Shown: in pieces, positions 1 through 8,327 of the stretch
How positions within the stretch are numbered: position 1 is the first letter of the stretch
Layout: each line of letters opens with the position of its first letter
Source of the DNA: Gemmobacter nectariphilus
Lineage (GTDB): Bacteria > Pseudomonadota > Alphaproteobacteria > Rhodobacterales > Rhodobacteraceae
Direction: 5' to 3'
Assembly (NCBI GenBank): GCA_020721445.1
Contig: DYMU01000001.1
Span: forward strand, 248,001-312,000
Length of the DNA stretch: 64,000 nucleotides
Program-made: the position numbers and the translations under genes
The notes under the pieces: generated by a model
What the model saw: only the letters and a program-made list of their open reading frames with translations
Database searches by the model: none
What the model was told of the DNA's origin: nothing

Positions 1-427
1 GCACCAGAACCTGCGGATTGGCCAGCAGCGCGCGTGCCAGCAGCACCCGCTGCATCTGCCCGCCCGACAGCCCGACCATCTGCGCGCCCTCCAACCCCGG
101 CAGGCCCACCCGCGCCAAGGCCGCCGTCGCGGCGGCATCGCTGACCCGCACCGGCAGCGACAAAAACCGCCGCACGGTGATCGGCAAGCTGCGGTCCAGC
201 ATCAGCCGCTGCGGCACATAGCCGATGCGCAGCCCCGCCATCCGCTGCACCCGGCCCTCGGACACCGGCACAATCCCCAACAGCGCCCGGATCAGCGTTG
301 ATTTTCCCGACCCGTTCGGTCCGACGATGGTGACAATCTCGCCCGGATCAAGGCGCATCGTCACATCCTGCAACGCCTCGGCCCCGGCAAAACGCACCGA
401 GATGTGATCGGCCGACAACAGCGCCAT
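1..427 (-). CDS. znuC: Zinc ABC transporter ATP-binding protein ZnuC (3' end cut by window edge)
   Basis: This is the N-terminal 142 residues of an ABC ATPase that would energise zinc import with the periplasmic binding protein ZnuA and a membrane permease ZnuB. The sequence shows a Walker A motif GPNGSGKST near residues 37-45 and the ABC signature LSGGQ near residue 119, so the nucleotide-binding fold is intact as far as it can be read. The reading frame runs off the left edge, so Walker B and the C-terminus are not visible. Its ATG overlaps the TGA of zur (ATGA), which implies translational coupling and co-regulation by Zur. The zinc assignment rests on zur and znuA next door; the ATPase alone could serve another metal. 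Confidence 0.9.
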   Translation of the reverse strand, partial: MALLSADHISVRFAGAEALQDVTMRLDPGEIVTIVGPNGSGKSTLIRALLGIVPVSEGRVQRMAGLRIGYVPQRLMLDRSLPITVRRFLSLPVRVSDAAATAALARVGLPGLEGAQMVGLSGGQMQRVLLARALLANPQVLV

Positions 428-939
428 CACGCCGCCCCCCGGCAGGCCGGGCACTGGCCCAGGGCCTCGATGTTCGACCGCTCGATGCTAAAGCCAACCG
501 CCTGTGCGGCGGCCTCCAGCGCCGTGCGCACCGGGGCGGCAGGCGCCTCGGCCACCAGATCGCAGGTCTTGCAGATCAGGAATGCCGGTGCATGGTCTTC
601 GCCCGGATGCATGCAGGCGGCAAAGGCGTTCAGGCGGCGGATGCGATGCACAAAGCCATGCTCGACCAGAAACTCCAGCGCGCGATACGCGACCGGCGGC
701 TGGTTGCCAAAGCCTTCGGCGGCAAGACGTTGCAACACGTCATAGGCCCCCAGCGCCTTGTGGTTTTCCAGCAAGATCTCCAGCACCCGCCTGCGCACCG
801 GAGTCATCCGCGCGCCCGCATCCTGCGCCAAGGCCTCGGCCCGCGCCAGCACCTGCGCGGCGCAATGTGCGTGGTCATGCACGGCAAAGGCCAGATCGGG
901 CAGACCGCAGTCCGGGCAAGCGTTGTGATCGTGGGGCAT
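427..939 (-). CDS. zur: Zinc uptake regulator Zur (Fur family)
   Basis: This 170-residue Fur-family repressor senses zinc and shuts off zinc-uptake genes when zinc is plentiful. Visible features are an N-terminal CPDC pair with His-rich stretch, a winged-helix region around MTPVRRRVLEILL, and a second zinc-binding cysteine pair (CKTC) followed by a C-terminal CPAC pair, as in Zur rather than Fur. I chose the ATG at 939 because GGAGG (945-949) lies five bases upstream; an in-frame ATG at 951 would add four residues but has no such site. The gene is cotranscribed with znuC and divergent from znuA across a 75-base gap that holds a Zur-box-like palindrome. Confidence 0.93.
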   Translation of the reverse strand: MPHDHNACPDCGLPDLAFAVHDHAHCAAQVLARAEALAQDAGARMTPVRRRVLEILLENHKALGAYDVLQRLAAEGFGNQPPVAYRALEFLVEHGFVHRIRRLNAFAACMHPGEDHAPAFLICKTCDLVAEAPAAPVRTALEAAAQAVGFSIERSNIEALGQCPACRGAA

Positions 940-955
940 CACCGCCTCCATGCTG

Positions 956-984
956 TTGACGCGTTACAGTATAACATATATACG
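956..984 (+). promoter_or_regulatory. znuA promoter
   Basis: TTGACG (956-961) and TATACG (979-984) are separated by 17 bases and precede the znuA ATG by about 30 bases. They fit a housekeeping sigma factor promoter. The Zur box lies inside the spacer, which would let the repressor block polymerase. Confidence 0.6.
963..975. promoter_or_regulatory. Zur box
   Basis: GTTACAGTATAAC is a near-perfect inverted repeat of the GTTAtrnnATAAC type used by alphaproteobacterial Zur proteins. It sits between zur and znuA and could control both directions. Confidence 0.7.
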
Positions 985-1014
985 AGACTACCCTCTTTGT
1001 GAAAGGCCCACCCC

Positions 1015-1983
1015 ATGCGTTATATCATCTCGTTTCTCTTGGCCAGCACCGCCCTCCCCGCCCTGGCTCAGGTTCCCCGTGTGGTGACCGACCTGCCCGC
1101 CGTGCATGCGATCACCGCGCAGGTGATGGGCGATCTTGGCAAGCCCGACCTGTTGCTCGACAAGGGCGGCAACGCCCACAATTTTCAGCTGCGCCCATCG
1201 CAGGCCAGGGCGCTGTCGCAGGCCGATCTGGTGATCTGGATCGGGCCCAAAATGACCCCTTGGCTGGACCGCGCCCTGGTCGGCGTCACGGTGGGCGGCG
1301 AAAAGCTGGAGCTGCTGGCGGCCGAAGGCACCTTCCGCCGCGACTTTGGCGATATGGCGGCACATGACCACGCCAACGAAGCCGAAGATACTGACCATGC
1401 AGCCAAGACCGAACACGCCCATGCCGAAGAAAGCCACGCCGAAGATGCGGGCAACACCCATGCCGGCCTTGATCCGCACGCCTGGCTTGACCCGGCAAAT
1501 GCGCAATACTGGGCGGGCCTGATCGCGGTCGAGCTGTCGCAGCTTGACCCTGAAAACGCCGCTACCTACGCCGCCAACGCCGCCGCCACGCAGGCCCGCA
1601 TCGCCACGATGGACGCCGAGATTTCGGCCATCCTCGCCCCGGTTCACGACAAGCCCTTTGTGGTGTTCCACGATGCGTACGGCTATTTCGCGGACCATTA
1701 CGATCTGACGGTGGCGGGGTCGATCTCCTTGGGCGATGCCACATCCCCCGGTGCCGCCCGGCTGCGTGAATTGTCCGACACGGTCGCCGCCGGCGGTGCG
1801 CTTTGCCTGTTTCCCGAAGGTCAGCATGACCCGGCGCTTGTCACCCAGATGGCCAATGGCAGCAAGGCCCGTATCGGTGCGGCGCTTGACCCCTCGGGCA
1901 GCCTGATCCCCCCTGGCCCCGATGCCTATGACAGCCTGATGCGCGCCCTTGCCAGCACCATCGCGGCCTGCCTGAAGGGCTGA
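1015..1983 (+). CDS. znuA: Zinc ABC transporter substrate-binding protein ZnuA
   Basis: This 322-residue periplasmic protein captures zinc and hands it to the ZnuBC importer. It has a signal peptide of about 19 residues ending in ALA-Q. The mature part is a cluster A-I metal-binding protein, with the first metal histidine in GGNAHNFQL near residue 62 and the second in DPHAWLDP. Between them lies a loop rich in His, Asp and Glu (about residues 115-155), typical of ZnuA and thought to act in zinc capture. The start follows a GAAAGG ribosome site. The divergent zur gene and the Zur box support zinc as substrate and zinc-repressed expression. Confidence 0.95.
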   Translation: MRYIISFLLASTALPALAQVPRVVTDLPAVHAITAQVMGDLGKPDLLLDKGGNAHNFQLRPSQARALSQADLVIWIGPKMTPWLDRALVGVTVGGEKLELLAAEGTFRRDFGDMAAHDHANEAEDTDHAAKTEHAHAEESHAEDAGNTHAGLDPHAWLDPANAQYWAGLIAVELSQLDPENAATYAANAAATQARIATMDAEISAILAPVHDKPFVVFHDAYGYFADHYDLTVAGSISLGDATSPGAARLRELSDTVAAGGALCLFPEGQHDPALVTQMANGSKARIGAALDPSGSLIPPGPDAYDSLMRALASTIAACLKG

Positions 1984-2044
1984 TACCACACCGCGCCCTC
2001 GGCCCCGCCTGGCCGCAGCACCGCAAATGCACCGGCGCAAGGGG

Positions 2045-2076
2045 CTTGCTGCTTGCCAAATACTCCCGCCGGAGGC
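2045..2076 (+). repeat. Dispersed intergenic repeat, copy 1
   Basis: This copy contains the core TTGCCAAATACTCCCGCC followed by GGAGG, shared with about eleven other intergenic sites in the window. It lies between the convergent ends of znuA and puuD. Confidence 0.7.
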
Positions 2077-2101
2077 GCCCCCGCCTTCGGCACGCCCATC
2101 G

Positions 2102-3355
2102 TCAGCCGTCCACGCCGCCCAAGCCCGCCGTCCGGAACCAGCGCACGATGGCACGGCGTTCCTCCGGCTCGATATGGCTCAGGTTGCCCGGCGGCATGGC
2201 ATGGCTGATCCCGGCCTGCAAGTAGATGCGCCTTGCCTCGGCCGCGATTTGCGCCTCGGTTTCCAGCAGCACGCCCTTGGGCGGCCAATACATCCCGTCC
2301 CAGGCTGGCTCTGCCGCGTGGCACATGGCGCAGCGGCCCTGCACGATGGCCACCACATCTTCAAACCCCGGTGCCGCCGCATGCTGCAAGGCGGCCTGCG
2401 ACAGGCCCGCCCCTTCCGCTACGCTCGCTGTCTCCGCCTCGACCGACGGCTTCGCGGTGGACAGCCAGGCAATCGCCACAAACAGCACCACCGTTGCCGC
2501 CCATGTCCAATAGGGGCTGCCGCTGCGCGCGTGCCGGGAATTGAACCAATGCCGGATCGTCACCCCCATCAGGAACACCAGACTTGCGATGACCCAGTTA
2601 AACTCGGTCGCAAACACCAGCGGATAGTGGTTCGACAGCATCAGGAACAGCACCGGCAGCGTCAGATAGTTGTTATGCGTGCTGCGCTGCTTGGCGATCT
2701 TGCCATATTTCGGGTCGGGCTTGCGGCCTGCCTTCAGGTCGGCCACCACGATCCGCTGATTGGGCATGATGATGAAAAACACATTGCCGGTCATGATGCT
2801 GCCGGTAAACGCCCCCAGATGCAAAAGCGCCGCCCGGCCGCTGAACACTTGGGTATAGAACCACGACATCCCCACCAGCACCACAAACAGCGCCAGCATC
2901 AGCACCGTCTGATCGGCATTCACAAACACCTTGCACAGCGTGGTATAGGCGATCCAGCCAAAGGCAAGGCTGGCCACCGAAATCGCCACCGCCTGCCAGA
3001 CCTCCAGCTCCAGCACCGCAGGATCGATCAGATACAACTCGGCCCCCAGGTAATAGACCAGGATCAGCATGGCGAACCCGGTCAGGAAGGTCGCATAGCT
3101 TTCCCATTTGAACCAGGTCAGGTGCTCGGGCATCATCGCCGGGGCCACCAGATACTTCTGGACATGATAGAACCCGCCGCCATGCACCTGCCATTCCTCG
3201 CCATGCGCCAGCGGTGGCAGGCTGGGGGTCTTGCGCAGGCCAAGGTCCAACGCCACGAAATAGAACGAGGACCCGATCCAGGCGATCACCGTGATCACAT
3301 GCGTCCAGCGCATCGCAATCTCGATCCACTCCCACAGCACGGCCGCGTCATACAT
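2102..3355 (-). CDS. puuD: Membrane urate hydroxylase PuuD with C-terminal cytochrome c domain
   Basis: This 417-residue protein is a PuuD-type urate oxidase that converts urate to 5-hydroxyisourate and passes electrons to the respiratory chain instead of to oxygen. The first about 300 residues hold seven to eight hydrophobic helices with conserved histidines (DUF989-type domain). The C-terminal about 110 residues carry one haem c motif, CAMCH, with a downstream Met in AMPPGNLS as likely axial ligand. I chose the ATG at 3355 because GGGGAGA precedes it; the open frame continues upstream without membrane-protein character. The neighbours uraH, puuE-uraD, allE and allA are the following steps of urate breakdown. 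No soluble cofactor-free uricase is seen. Confidence 0.9.
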   Translation of the reverse strand: MYDAAVLWEWIEIAMRWTHVITVIAWIGSSFYFVALDLGLRKTPSLPPLAHGEEWQVHGGGFYHVQKYLVAPAMMPEHLTWFKWESYATFLTGFAMLILVYYLGAELYLIDPAVLELEVWQAVAISVASLAFGWIAYTTLCKVFVNADQTVLMLALFVVLVGMSWFYTQVFSGRAALLHLGAFTGSIMTGNVFFIIMPNQRIVVADLKAGRKPDPKYGKIAKQRSTHNNYLTLPVLFLMLSNHYPLVFATEFNWVIASLVFLMGVTIRHWFNSRHARSGSPYWTWAATVVLFVAIAWLSTAKPSVEAETASVAEGAGLSQAALQHAAAPGFEDVVAIVQGRCAMCHAAEPAWDGMYWPPKGVLLETEAQIAAEARRIYLQAGISHAMPPGNLSHIEPEERRAIVRWFRTAGLGGVDG

Positions 3356-3477
3356 GCGCAATCTCCCCTGACCTTCTCCGCAAGCTATAGCCGGGCAGCC
3401 CGTTCTGTTCACCTTGCGATTTCGCGCGCCGCCTGCAAATGCCCCCGCCCGGCGGATCTTGCACAGATGTCCCGCAT

Positions 3478-3495
3478 CATATTCCCGAGGATATG
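3478..3495. promoter_or_regulatory. Candidate operator palindrome upstream of puuD
   Basis: CATATTCCCGAGGATATG pairs at seven of nine positions and lies about 120 bases upstream of the puuD start. Its size suits a dimeric repressor. No regulator gene for purine breakdown is visible in the window. Confidence 0.35.
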
Positions 3496-3767
3496 CAAAA
3501 CTGTCCATGAATCGGGCAGCTTGAGTCCGCCTGCCCATGATCCAAGCAACCACACCCCTCGCCCCGACGCGCCCCAAGCCGCAGTCGGCCCTGCGCCTCC
3601 CGGCCATGGCCGACATGTCTTTACACCGCAGCGCGTCAGGTCCGAAACCTAACGACAACACCAAAGCGACACCGCCGCCAGACCACAGCCAGCGGTAGTT
3701 TCCCGATATCCACAAGACAAAATCCAAAATGCCCCGCGCCGGACCAATTACAGACCGCGACGCCGGT

Positions 3768-3824
3768 TTCCTCTTGGAAAAAATACCCCCGGGGGTGCGG
3801 GGGCAGGCAGCCCCCGCTCTTTTT
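3768..3824 (+). repeat. Dispersed intergenic repeat, copy 2, with terminator-like hairpin
   Basis: TTTCCTCTTGGAAAAAATACCCCC is the repeat head in a long-hairpin variant; the first bases match copies at 8247 and 14569. It is followed by GCGGGGGC (3797-3804), a five-base loop, GCCCCCGC (3810-3817) and then a T-rich run, which is a good intrinsic terminator on the plus strand. No plus-strand gene lies upstream of it. Confidence 0.6.
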
Positions 3825-3837
3825 CGAACAAACAACA

Positions 3838-3864
3838 GGACCGGGCCGTCTTCCGGCCCGGTCC
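3838..3864 (-). terminator. Intrinsic terminator after the DUF2125 gene
   Basis: GGACCGGGCC and GGCCCGGTCC form a 10-bp stem with a seven-base loop, 25 bases beyond the stop codon. The minus-strand transcript then enters a U-rich stretch. Confidence 0.75.
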
Positions 3865-3888
3865 TTCCGTCAGATCACCGCTGGCGGT

Positions 3889-5367
3889 TTACTGAATCTG
3901 CTGGCCGTTCACAAAGATCGACCCGCCTTCCTTGGCCTCGATGGTCGAGGTCAGCACGTCCTCGCCCGCCGGCTTGCCGAACATCGCCATCATCATCCGC
4001 GCGCCCATCGCATCGTCGGCTGTCATCAGCCCCATGGCAATCAGCCCGTCGATCAGCTTGTTGCCGCCCTCCAGGCGCACATCTGCCGTGCCCAGCGGCA
4101 TCGGCGGGCCACCGGCGGCCACCATCGAATTGTCAAAGGTGAACGCGCCGGTCCCCGACAGCGCCGCGCCGGCCAGCTTCACGGCCAGGGTGCGAATGTC
4201 CACCGTCTGCACTTCCGGCATGACTTGCGGCGGTCGCCCCGCCTCGTTCGCCTGCATCAGATCCAGCGTGTCGATTTTGGCCAGCCCGCCCAGGTCCAGC
4301 GTCAGGTCGGCAGGACCGTGGTCCAGCGCCCCTGACGGATCGACCATGCTCCACGCGCCGTCATCCAGCGTCAGATTGGCAATGCCCAGGGTCAGCGCGT
4401 ATTCGCCGGCTTCTTCCACCGCGACCATCGGCATGGCAAAGCCCATCGCGAAAGCATCGGCCGTGGCATTGACCGCCGCCGGCACCATCGGCGGACGCGC
4501 GGTTACGGCCATCCCGTCGACCGTGGTGTCAAAGCTGACCTCGTCGGCGTTCAGCACCATCGAGGTGGTGCCCGGTTGGGCCGCGAAGGCAAGGCTCATC
4601 GGCACCATCGGGTTGTTGTCCACCAGATCACCGGTCGACACGCCCTGCGTGGCCTCGAACGTGATCCCCAAACCGGCGCGGGCGGCGGCAAAAACCGCCG
4701 GGGCATCTTTCAACGACATCAGATCAATGCCCTCGGGCAAGGTCACTTCGCCGGTCAGGTCCAGATCGGCGGTGTCGCTGACCTGCGCGCTGTCAATGCC
4801 AAGCGACGCATCCTTCTGCTTGATGTCATAGACCAGCCGCTCGGCCGAAAGGCCAAGACCAAGGGCTTGAAGGCCGCGCGTATAGCGACCGGCGATCCCG
4901 GTCAGATCAAAGGTTCCGTCAAAGCTCTTGGCCGTCGCATCGGCCCCTTCGGCGATCGCCACGGCGATCTTCAGGCTGTCGGCGTCAAGGCCATAGCCCA
5001 TGCCGCCGGCATCCTCATACAGGCTCAGCGACAATTCCTCATGGTCAACCGTCACCTTGGCGGGAGCGGTGTTTTCCAGCCTGATATCACCGGGGAACAG
5101 GGCCACGCTGCCATCCTCCTGTTCAACAAGGGAAATCTCTGACACGGTGGCAATCGCAGGCCCCCCGTCCGGCGCGATGCTGACACCATTCAGCGTCAGT
5201 TCGCGGTCGCCCGCAACTTGGGTCGCGACCGTGATCTTCAACCCACCGGCGATGGCCGAGGCCTGAAGGTCCGCCCAGACCTGATCCACCGTCAGCGCCG
5301 CCTGCGCCGTGCCGCACATCAGAAGCGCCATCACCGGCGCCGCCATGAAAACCGAACTCCGAACCAT
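3889..5367 (-). CDS. DUF2125 domain-containing secreted protein
   Basis: This 492-residue protein begins with a signal peptide (MVRSSVFMAAPVMALLMCG, cleavage after AQA) and should be exported. The rest matches my recollection of the DUF2125 family: a long run of beta-strand-like segments with no cysteine pairs, no membrane span and no catalytic motif I can name. Its function is unknown. I chose the ATG at 5367 because a GGGAGAG site lies just upstream and the signal peptide begins there; the frame stays open further upstream but codes nothing typical. It sits between puuD and uraH on the same strand, but it has its own terminator and may not belong to the purine pathway. Confidence 0.8.
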   Translation of the reverse strand: MVRSSVFMAAPVMALLMCGTAQAALTVDQVWADLQASAIAGGLKITVATQVAGDRELTLNGVSIAPDGGPAIATVSEISLVEQEDGSVALFPGDIRLENTAPAKVTVDHEELSLSLYEDAGGMGYGLDADSLKIAVAIAEGADATAKSFDGTFDLTGIAGRYTRGLQALGLGLSAERLVYDIKQKDASLGIDSAQVSDTADLDLTGEVTLPEGIDLMSLKDAPAVFAAARAGLGITFEATQGVSTGDLVDNNPMVPMSLAFAAQPGTTSMVLNADEVSFDTTVDGMAVTARPPMVPAAVNATADAFAMGFAMPMVAVEEAGEYALTLGIANLTLDDGAWSMVDPSGALDHGPADLTLDLGGLAKIDTLDLMQANEAGRPPQVMPEVQTVDIRTLAVKLAGAALSGTGAFTFDNSMVAAGGPPMPLGTADVRLEGGNKLIDGLIAMGLMTADDAMGARMMMAMFGKPAGEDVLTSTIEAKEGGSIFVNGQQIQ

Positions 5368-5455
5368 GCCGCTCTCCCGATCAAGCGAATTTCCATGCGC
5401 GAGACAGAACCCCGAAACGGCTTGCGGCGCAAGGCCCGGTTTCAAACGCCTTCGA

Positions 5456-5809
5456 TCAACTGCCGCGATAGGTCGAATAGGCAAAAGGCGAGATCAGCAA
5501 CGGCACATGGTACTGCGCGCCCGCGTCCGGCACGCCAAAGCGGATCGGGATCTGGTCCAGAAACAGCACCTCGCCCTTGGCCTGCCCGGTTGCCCGCAGA
5601 TAATCCCCGGCAAAAAACACCAGCTCATAACTCCCGACCTTCAGGTCATCGCCAGACAGCAGCGGCGCATCGGTGCGGCCATCGGCATTGGTCATCACCT
5701 CGGCAAGCTTCGTGTGGCTGTTGCCACTGACCCGATACAGCCGGATTTTCACCCCCGCCGCCGGCTTTCCCTGCGCCGTATCCAGCACATGCGTCGAAAG
5801 TCGCCCCAT
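5456..5809 (-). CDS. uraH: 5-hydroxyisourate hydrolase (transthyretin-like)
   Basis: This 117-residue enzyme hydrolyses 5-hydroxyisourate, the product of PuuD, to OHCU. Family hallmarks are all present: LSTHVLD at the N-terminus with the catalytic His, a central Arg in ADGRTDAP, a late His in QYHVPLL, and the C-terminal YRGS tetrapeptide that separates these enzymes from transthyretin. The length is normal for the family. There is no signal peptide, so it acts in the cytoplasm. The gene is divergent from the puuE-uraD fusion across 144 bases, which probably hold both promoters. Confidence 0.95.
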   Translation of the reverse strand: MGRLSTHVLDTAQGKPAAGVKIRLYRVSGNSHTKLAEVMTNADGRTDAPLLSGDDLKVGSYELVFFAGDYLRATGQAKGEVLFLDQIPIRFGVPDAGAQYHVPLLISPFAYSTYRGS

Positions 5810-5953
5810 TTTTCCGGCCTCCCTGATTGCGTCGCTTGCATCACAGCACAAAATCCGCGCTCCTGCGACAGCATCGCTGCACCCGACGGGATGCAAATTC
5901 CGCTTGAAACCCATCCGGCCAAGCCCGAGTCTGATCTGCACCAACGCCTGAAC

Positions 5954-7393
5954 ATGAGGTTTGCCTTGCCCTCGTCGCCCCCCCGCTACCCTCGCGATTT
6001 CCGCGGTCATGGCCCCACCCCCCCCGATGCGCAGTGGCCGGGCGGGGCGCGCATCGCGGTGTCCATCGTGCTGAACTATGAAGAGGGTGGCGAAAACAAC
6101 CTTCTGCACGGCGATGCCCAGTCCGAGGCCTTCCTGTCCGACATCGCCGGGGCTGCCCCTTGGCCGGGGATGCGGCACTGGAACATGGAATCGATCTATG
6201 AGTACGGTGCCCGCGCCGGGTTCTGGCGCCTGCACCGGCTGTTCACCGATCGCGGGCTTCGCGTCACTGTCTTCGGCGTCACCTCGGCGCTTGCCCGCAA
6301 CCCCGAACAACTGGCGGCGATGCAGGCGGCAGGTTGGGAAATCGCCAGCCACGGGTTGAAATGGGTCGATCACCGCGACATGCCCGAAGACGTGGAACGC
6401 GCGCAGATCGCCGAGGCGTTCCGCCTGCACGCCGAGGTGACAGGCCAGCCCCCGCAAGGCTGGTACACCGGGAGGTGCAGCATGAACACCGTCCGCCTGA
6501 CGGCAGAAACCCGTAAACTGGCATGGATTTCCGACGCTTACGACGATGACCTGCCCTATTGGCTGGAACTGGGCAACCATGACCAACTGGTCATTCCCTA
6601 CACGCTTGAAGCCAACGACATGCGCTTTGCCACGGCGCCGGGCTACATCACGGGCGAGCAGTTTTTCCAATACCTGAAAGACAGCTTCGACACGCTTTAC
6701 GCCGAAGGTCAGGACGGCCGCGCCAAGATGTTTTCCATCGGCCTGCACAACCGCCTGATCGGACGACCGGGCAAGATCGCCGGCCTGAAACGCTTTCTCG
6801 ACCATGCGCAGGCGCATGACGGCGTCTGGTTCCCCCGCCGCATCGACATTGCCCGCCATTGGGCGGCAACCCACCCGCACCGCCGGTTTGAGCGTCCCAG
6901 CCAGATGGACAGCGCCCGTTTCGTCGCCCGCTTTGGCAGTATCTTCGAGCACAGCGCATGGATCGCCGAGCGCGCCCATGATCTGGAACTCGGCCCGGCG
7001 CATGATTGCGCCACCGGCCTGCACAACGCCCTTGCCCGGATGTTCCGCAGCGCATCGCAGGACGAACGGCTTGGCGTCTTGCAGGCCCACCCCGACCTTG
7101 CCGGAAAGCTCGCCACCGCCAAGCGGCTGACGCCTCAATCCACCGCCGAACAGGCCAGCGCCGCGCTTGATGCCCTGACGGATGCCGAACGCGCAACCTT
7201 TCAGGCCCTCAACACCGCCTATGTTGCCAAGCACAGCTTTCCCTTCATCATCGCCGTGCGGGACAACAGCAAGGACAGCATCCTTGCCGCCTTCCACGCC
7301 CGCATCGCCAATGACACCGCCACCGAGTTCGCCACCGCCTGCGCGCAAGTCGAACGTATCGCCGAACTGCGCCTGAAGGATCTCCTGCCATGA
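5954..7393 (+). CDS. puuE: Fused allantoinase PuuE and OHCU decarboxylase UraD
   Basis: This 479-residue protein joins two steps of urate breakdown. Residues 1 to about 310 form a metal-independent PuuE allantoinase of the polysaccharide-deacetylase fold, with the family block NYEEGGENNLLHGD near residue 37 and GWEIASHGLKWVDH; it opens allantoin to allantoate. Residues about 320-479 form an OHCU decarboxylase, with the active-site block AHPDLAGK, the TAEQASA segment and FPFIIAVRD; it makes S-allantoin from the UraH product. I took the ATG at 5954 since family similarity starts just after it, although its ribosome site is weak and an ATG about 63 bases upstream is possible. The stop overlaps the allE start (ATGA). 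The domain order is the reverse of the reaction order. Confidence 0.92.
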   Translation: MRFALPSSPPRYPRDFRGHGPTPPDAQWPGGARIAVSIVLNYEEGGENNLLHGDAQSEAFLSDIAGAAPWPGMRHWNMESIYEYGARAGFWRLHRLFTDRGLRVTVFGVTSALARNPEQLAAMQAAGWEIASHGLKWVDHRDMPEDVERAQIAEAFRLHAEVTGQPPQGWYTGRCSMNTVRLTAETRKLAWISDAYDDDLPYWLELGNHDQLVIPYTLEANDMRFATAPGYITGEQFFQYLKDSFDTLYAEGQDGRAKMFSIGLHNRLIGRPGKIAGLKRFLDHAQAHDGVWFPRRIDIARHWAATHPHRRFERPSQMDSARFVARFGSIFEHSAWIAERAHDLELGPAHDCATGLHNALARMFRSASQDERLGVLQAHPDLAGKLATAKRLTPQSTAEQASAALDALTDAERATFQALNTAYVAKHSFPFIIAVRDNSKDSILAAFHARIANDTATEFATACAQVERIAELRLKDLLP

Positions 7394-8232
7394 CCACCTA
7401 CGCCGGCCCGATCGACGGCCTACCGTCCCAAACCGCCCTGCACACCGGACGGGCGGTGTTCACCGAAAGCTATGCCGTCATTCCGCGCGGCGTGATGTCG
7501 GATATCGTCACCAGCTACCTGCCGGGCTGGCATGCCACCCGCGTCTGGATCATCGCACGGCCCATGTCGGGCTTTTCCGAAACCTTCTCGCAATACATTC
7601 TCGAGCTGGACGCGGGCGGCGGCTCGAACAGCCCCGAACCCGATGACGGCGTCGAAGGCGTGCTGTTCGTCACCTCTGGCAAGCTGACCCTGACGCTGAA
7701 CGGCACCACGCACGCCTTGGCCGAAGGCGGCTATGCCTACCTGCCCCCGGCCGCCAGATGGACCCTGCACAACACCGGCGCCGCACCCGCCCGCCTTCAC
7801 TGGATCCGCAAGCTTTATGAGCCCGCCCCCGGCCTGCCCGCCCCCGATGCCTTTGTCACCAATGACCAGCACGTCACCCCCGGCGCGATGCCGGGCACCA
7901 TGGGGCGCTGGGCCACCTCGCGCTTTGCCGACCCGCGCGATCTGCGCCACGACATGCACGTCAACATCGTCACCTTCCAACCCGGCGGCCTGATCCCGTT
8001 TGAGGAAACCCATGTCATGGAACACGGGCTTTATGTTCTGGAAGGCAAGGCCGTCTATCGGCTCAACCGCGACTGGGTCGAGGTCGAGGCCGGCGATTTC
8101 ATGTGGCTGCGCGCCTATTGCCCGCAGGCCTGCTATGCCGGCGGTCCCGGACCCTTCCGTTACCTGCTCTACAAGGATGTGAACCGCCACGCCAAACTGC
8201 GCGGCCCCGGCGGCTTCGGCCCGATGCGTTGA
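7390..8232 (+). CDS. allE: (S)-ureidoglycine aminohydrolase (bicupin)
   Basis: This 280-residue cytoplasmic enzyme removes ammonia from (S)-ureidoglycine to give (S)-ureidoglycolate. It has two cupin halves. The C-terminal half holds a manganese-binding pattern around FEETHVMEHGLYVLEG near residues 205-220, and the N-terminal half is degenerate, as is usual in this family. The length is normal. Its ATG overlaps the stop of the puuE-uraD gene, and allA follows 95 bases later, so the three lie in pathway order in one transcript. Allantoate amidohydrolase, which would supply ureidoglycine, is not in the window. Confidence 0.9.
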   Translation: MTTYAGPIDGLPSQTALHTGRAVFTESYAVIPRGVMSDIVTSYLPGWHATRVWIIARPMSGFSETFSQYILELDAGGGSNSPEPDDGVEGVLFVTSGKLTLTLNGTTHALAEGGYAYLPPAARWTLHNTGAAPARLHWIRKLYEPAPGLPAPDAFVTNDQHVTPGAMPGTMGRWATSRFADPRDLRHDMHVNIVTFQPGGLIPFEETHVMEHGLYVLEGKAVYRLNRDWVEVEAGDFMWLRAYCPQACYAGGPGPFRYLLYKDVNRHAKLRGPGGFGPMR

Positions 8233-8246
8233 ACCCAGCCCCGCTG

Positions 8247-8304
8247 ATTTCCTCTTGGTCCAAATACCCCACGGGGGGTCTGGGGGGTGTGAAACCCCCC
8301 AGCC
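8247..8304 (+). repeat. Dispersed intergenic repeat, copy 3, with hairpin
   Basis: TTTCCTCTTGGTCCAAATACC is the repeat head here, written from 8248. It is followed by CTGGGGGG (8280-8287), a seven-base loop and CCCCCCAG (8295-8302). There is no T-run, so allA may still be transcribed through it from the allE side. Confidence 0.7.
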
Positions 8305-8327
8305 TTCGCCAGCCAAAGGTGCAACCG

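Larger units (their letters stand above)
3356..3888. other. Intergenic region upstream of puuD
   Basis: I see no convincing gene in these 533 bases. They hold the puuD upstream region with a palindrome at 3478-3495, one dispersed repeat with a plus-oriented terminator-like hairpin (3768-3824), and the minus-strand terminator of the DUF2125 gene. Confidence 0.6.

Noticed and set aside
5456-7348. Minus-strand open frame of about 630 codons over puuE
   Set aside because: Only its last 118 codons are real (uraH). The rest is antisense to the puuE-uraD fusion.
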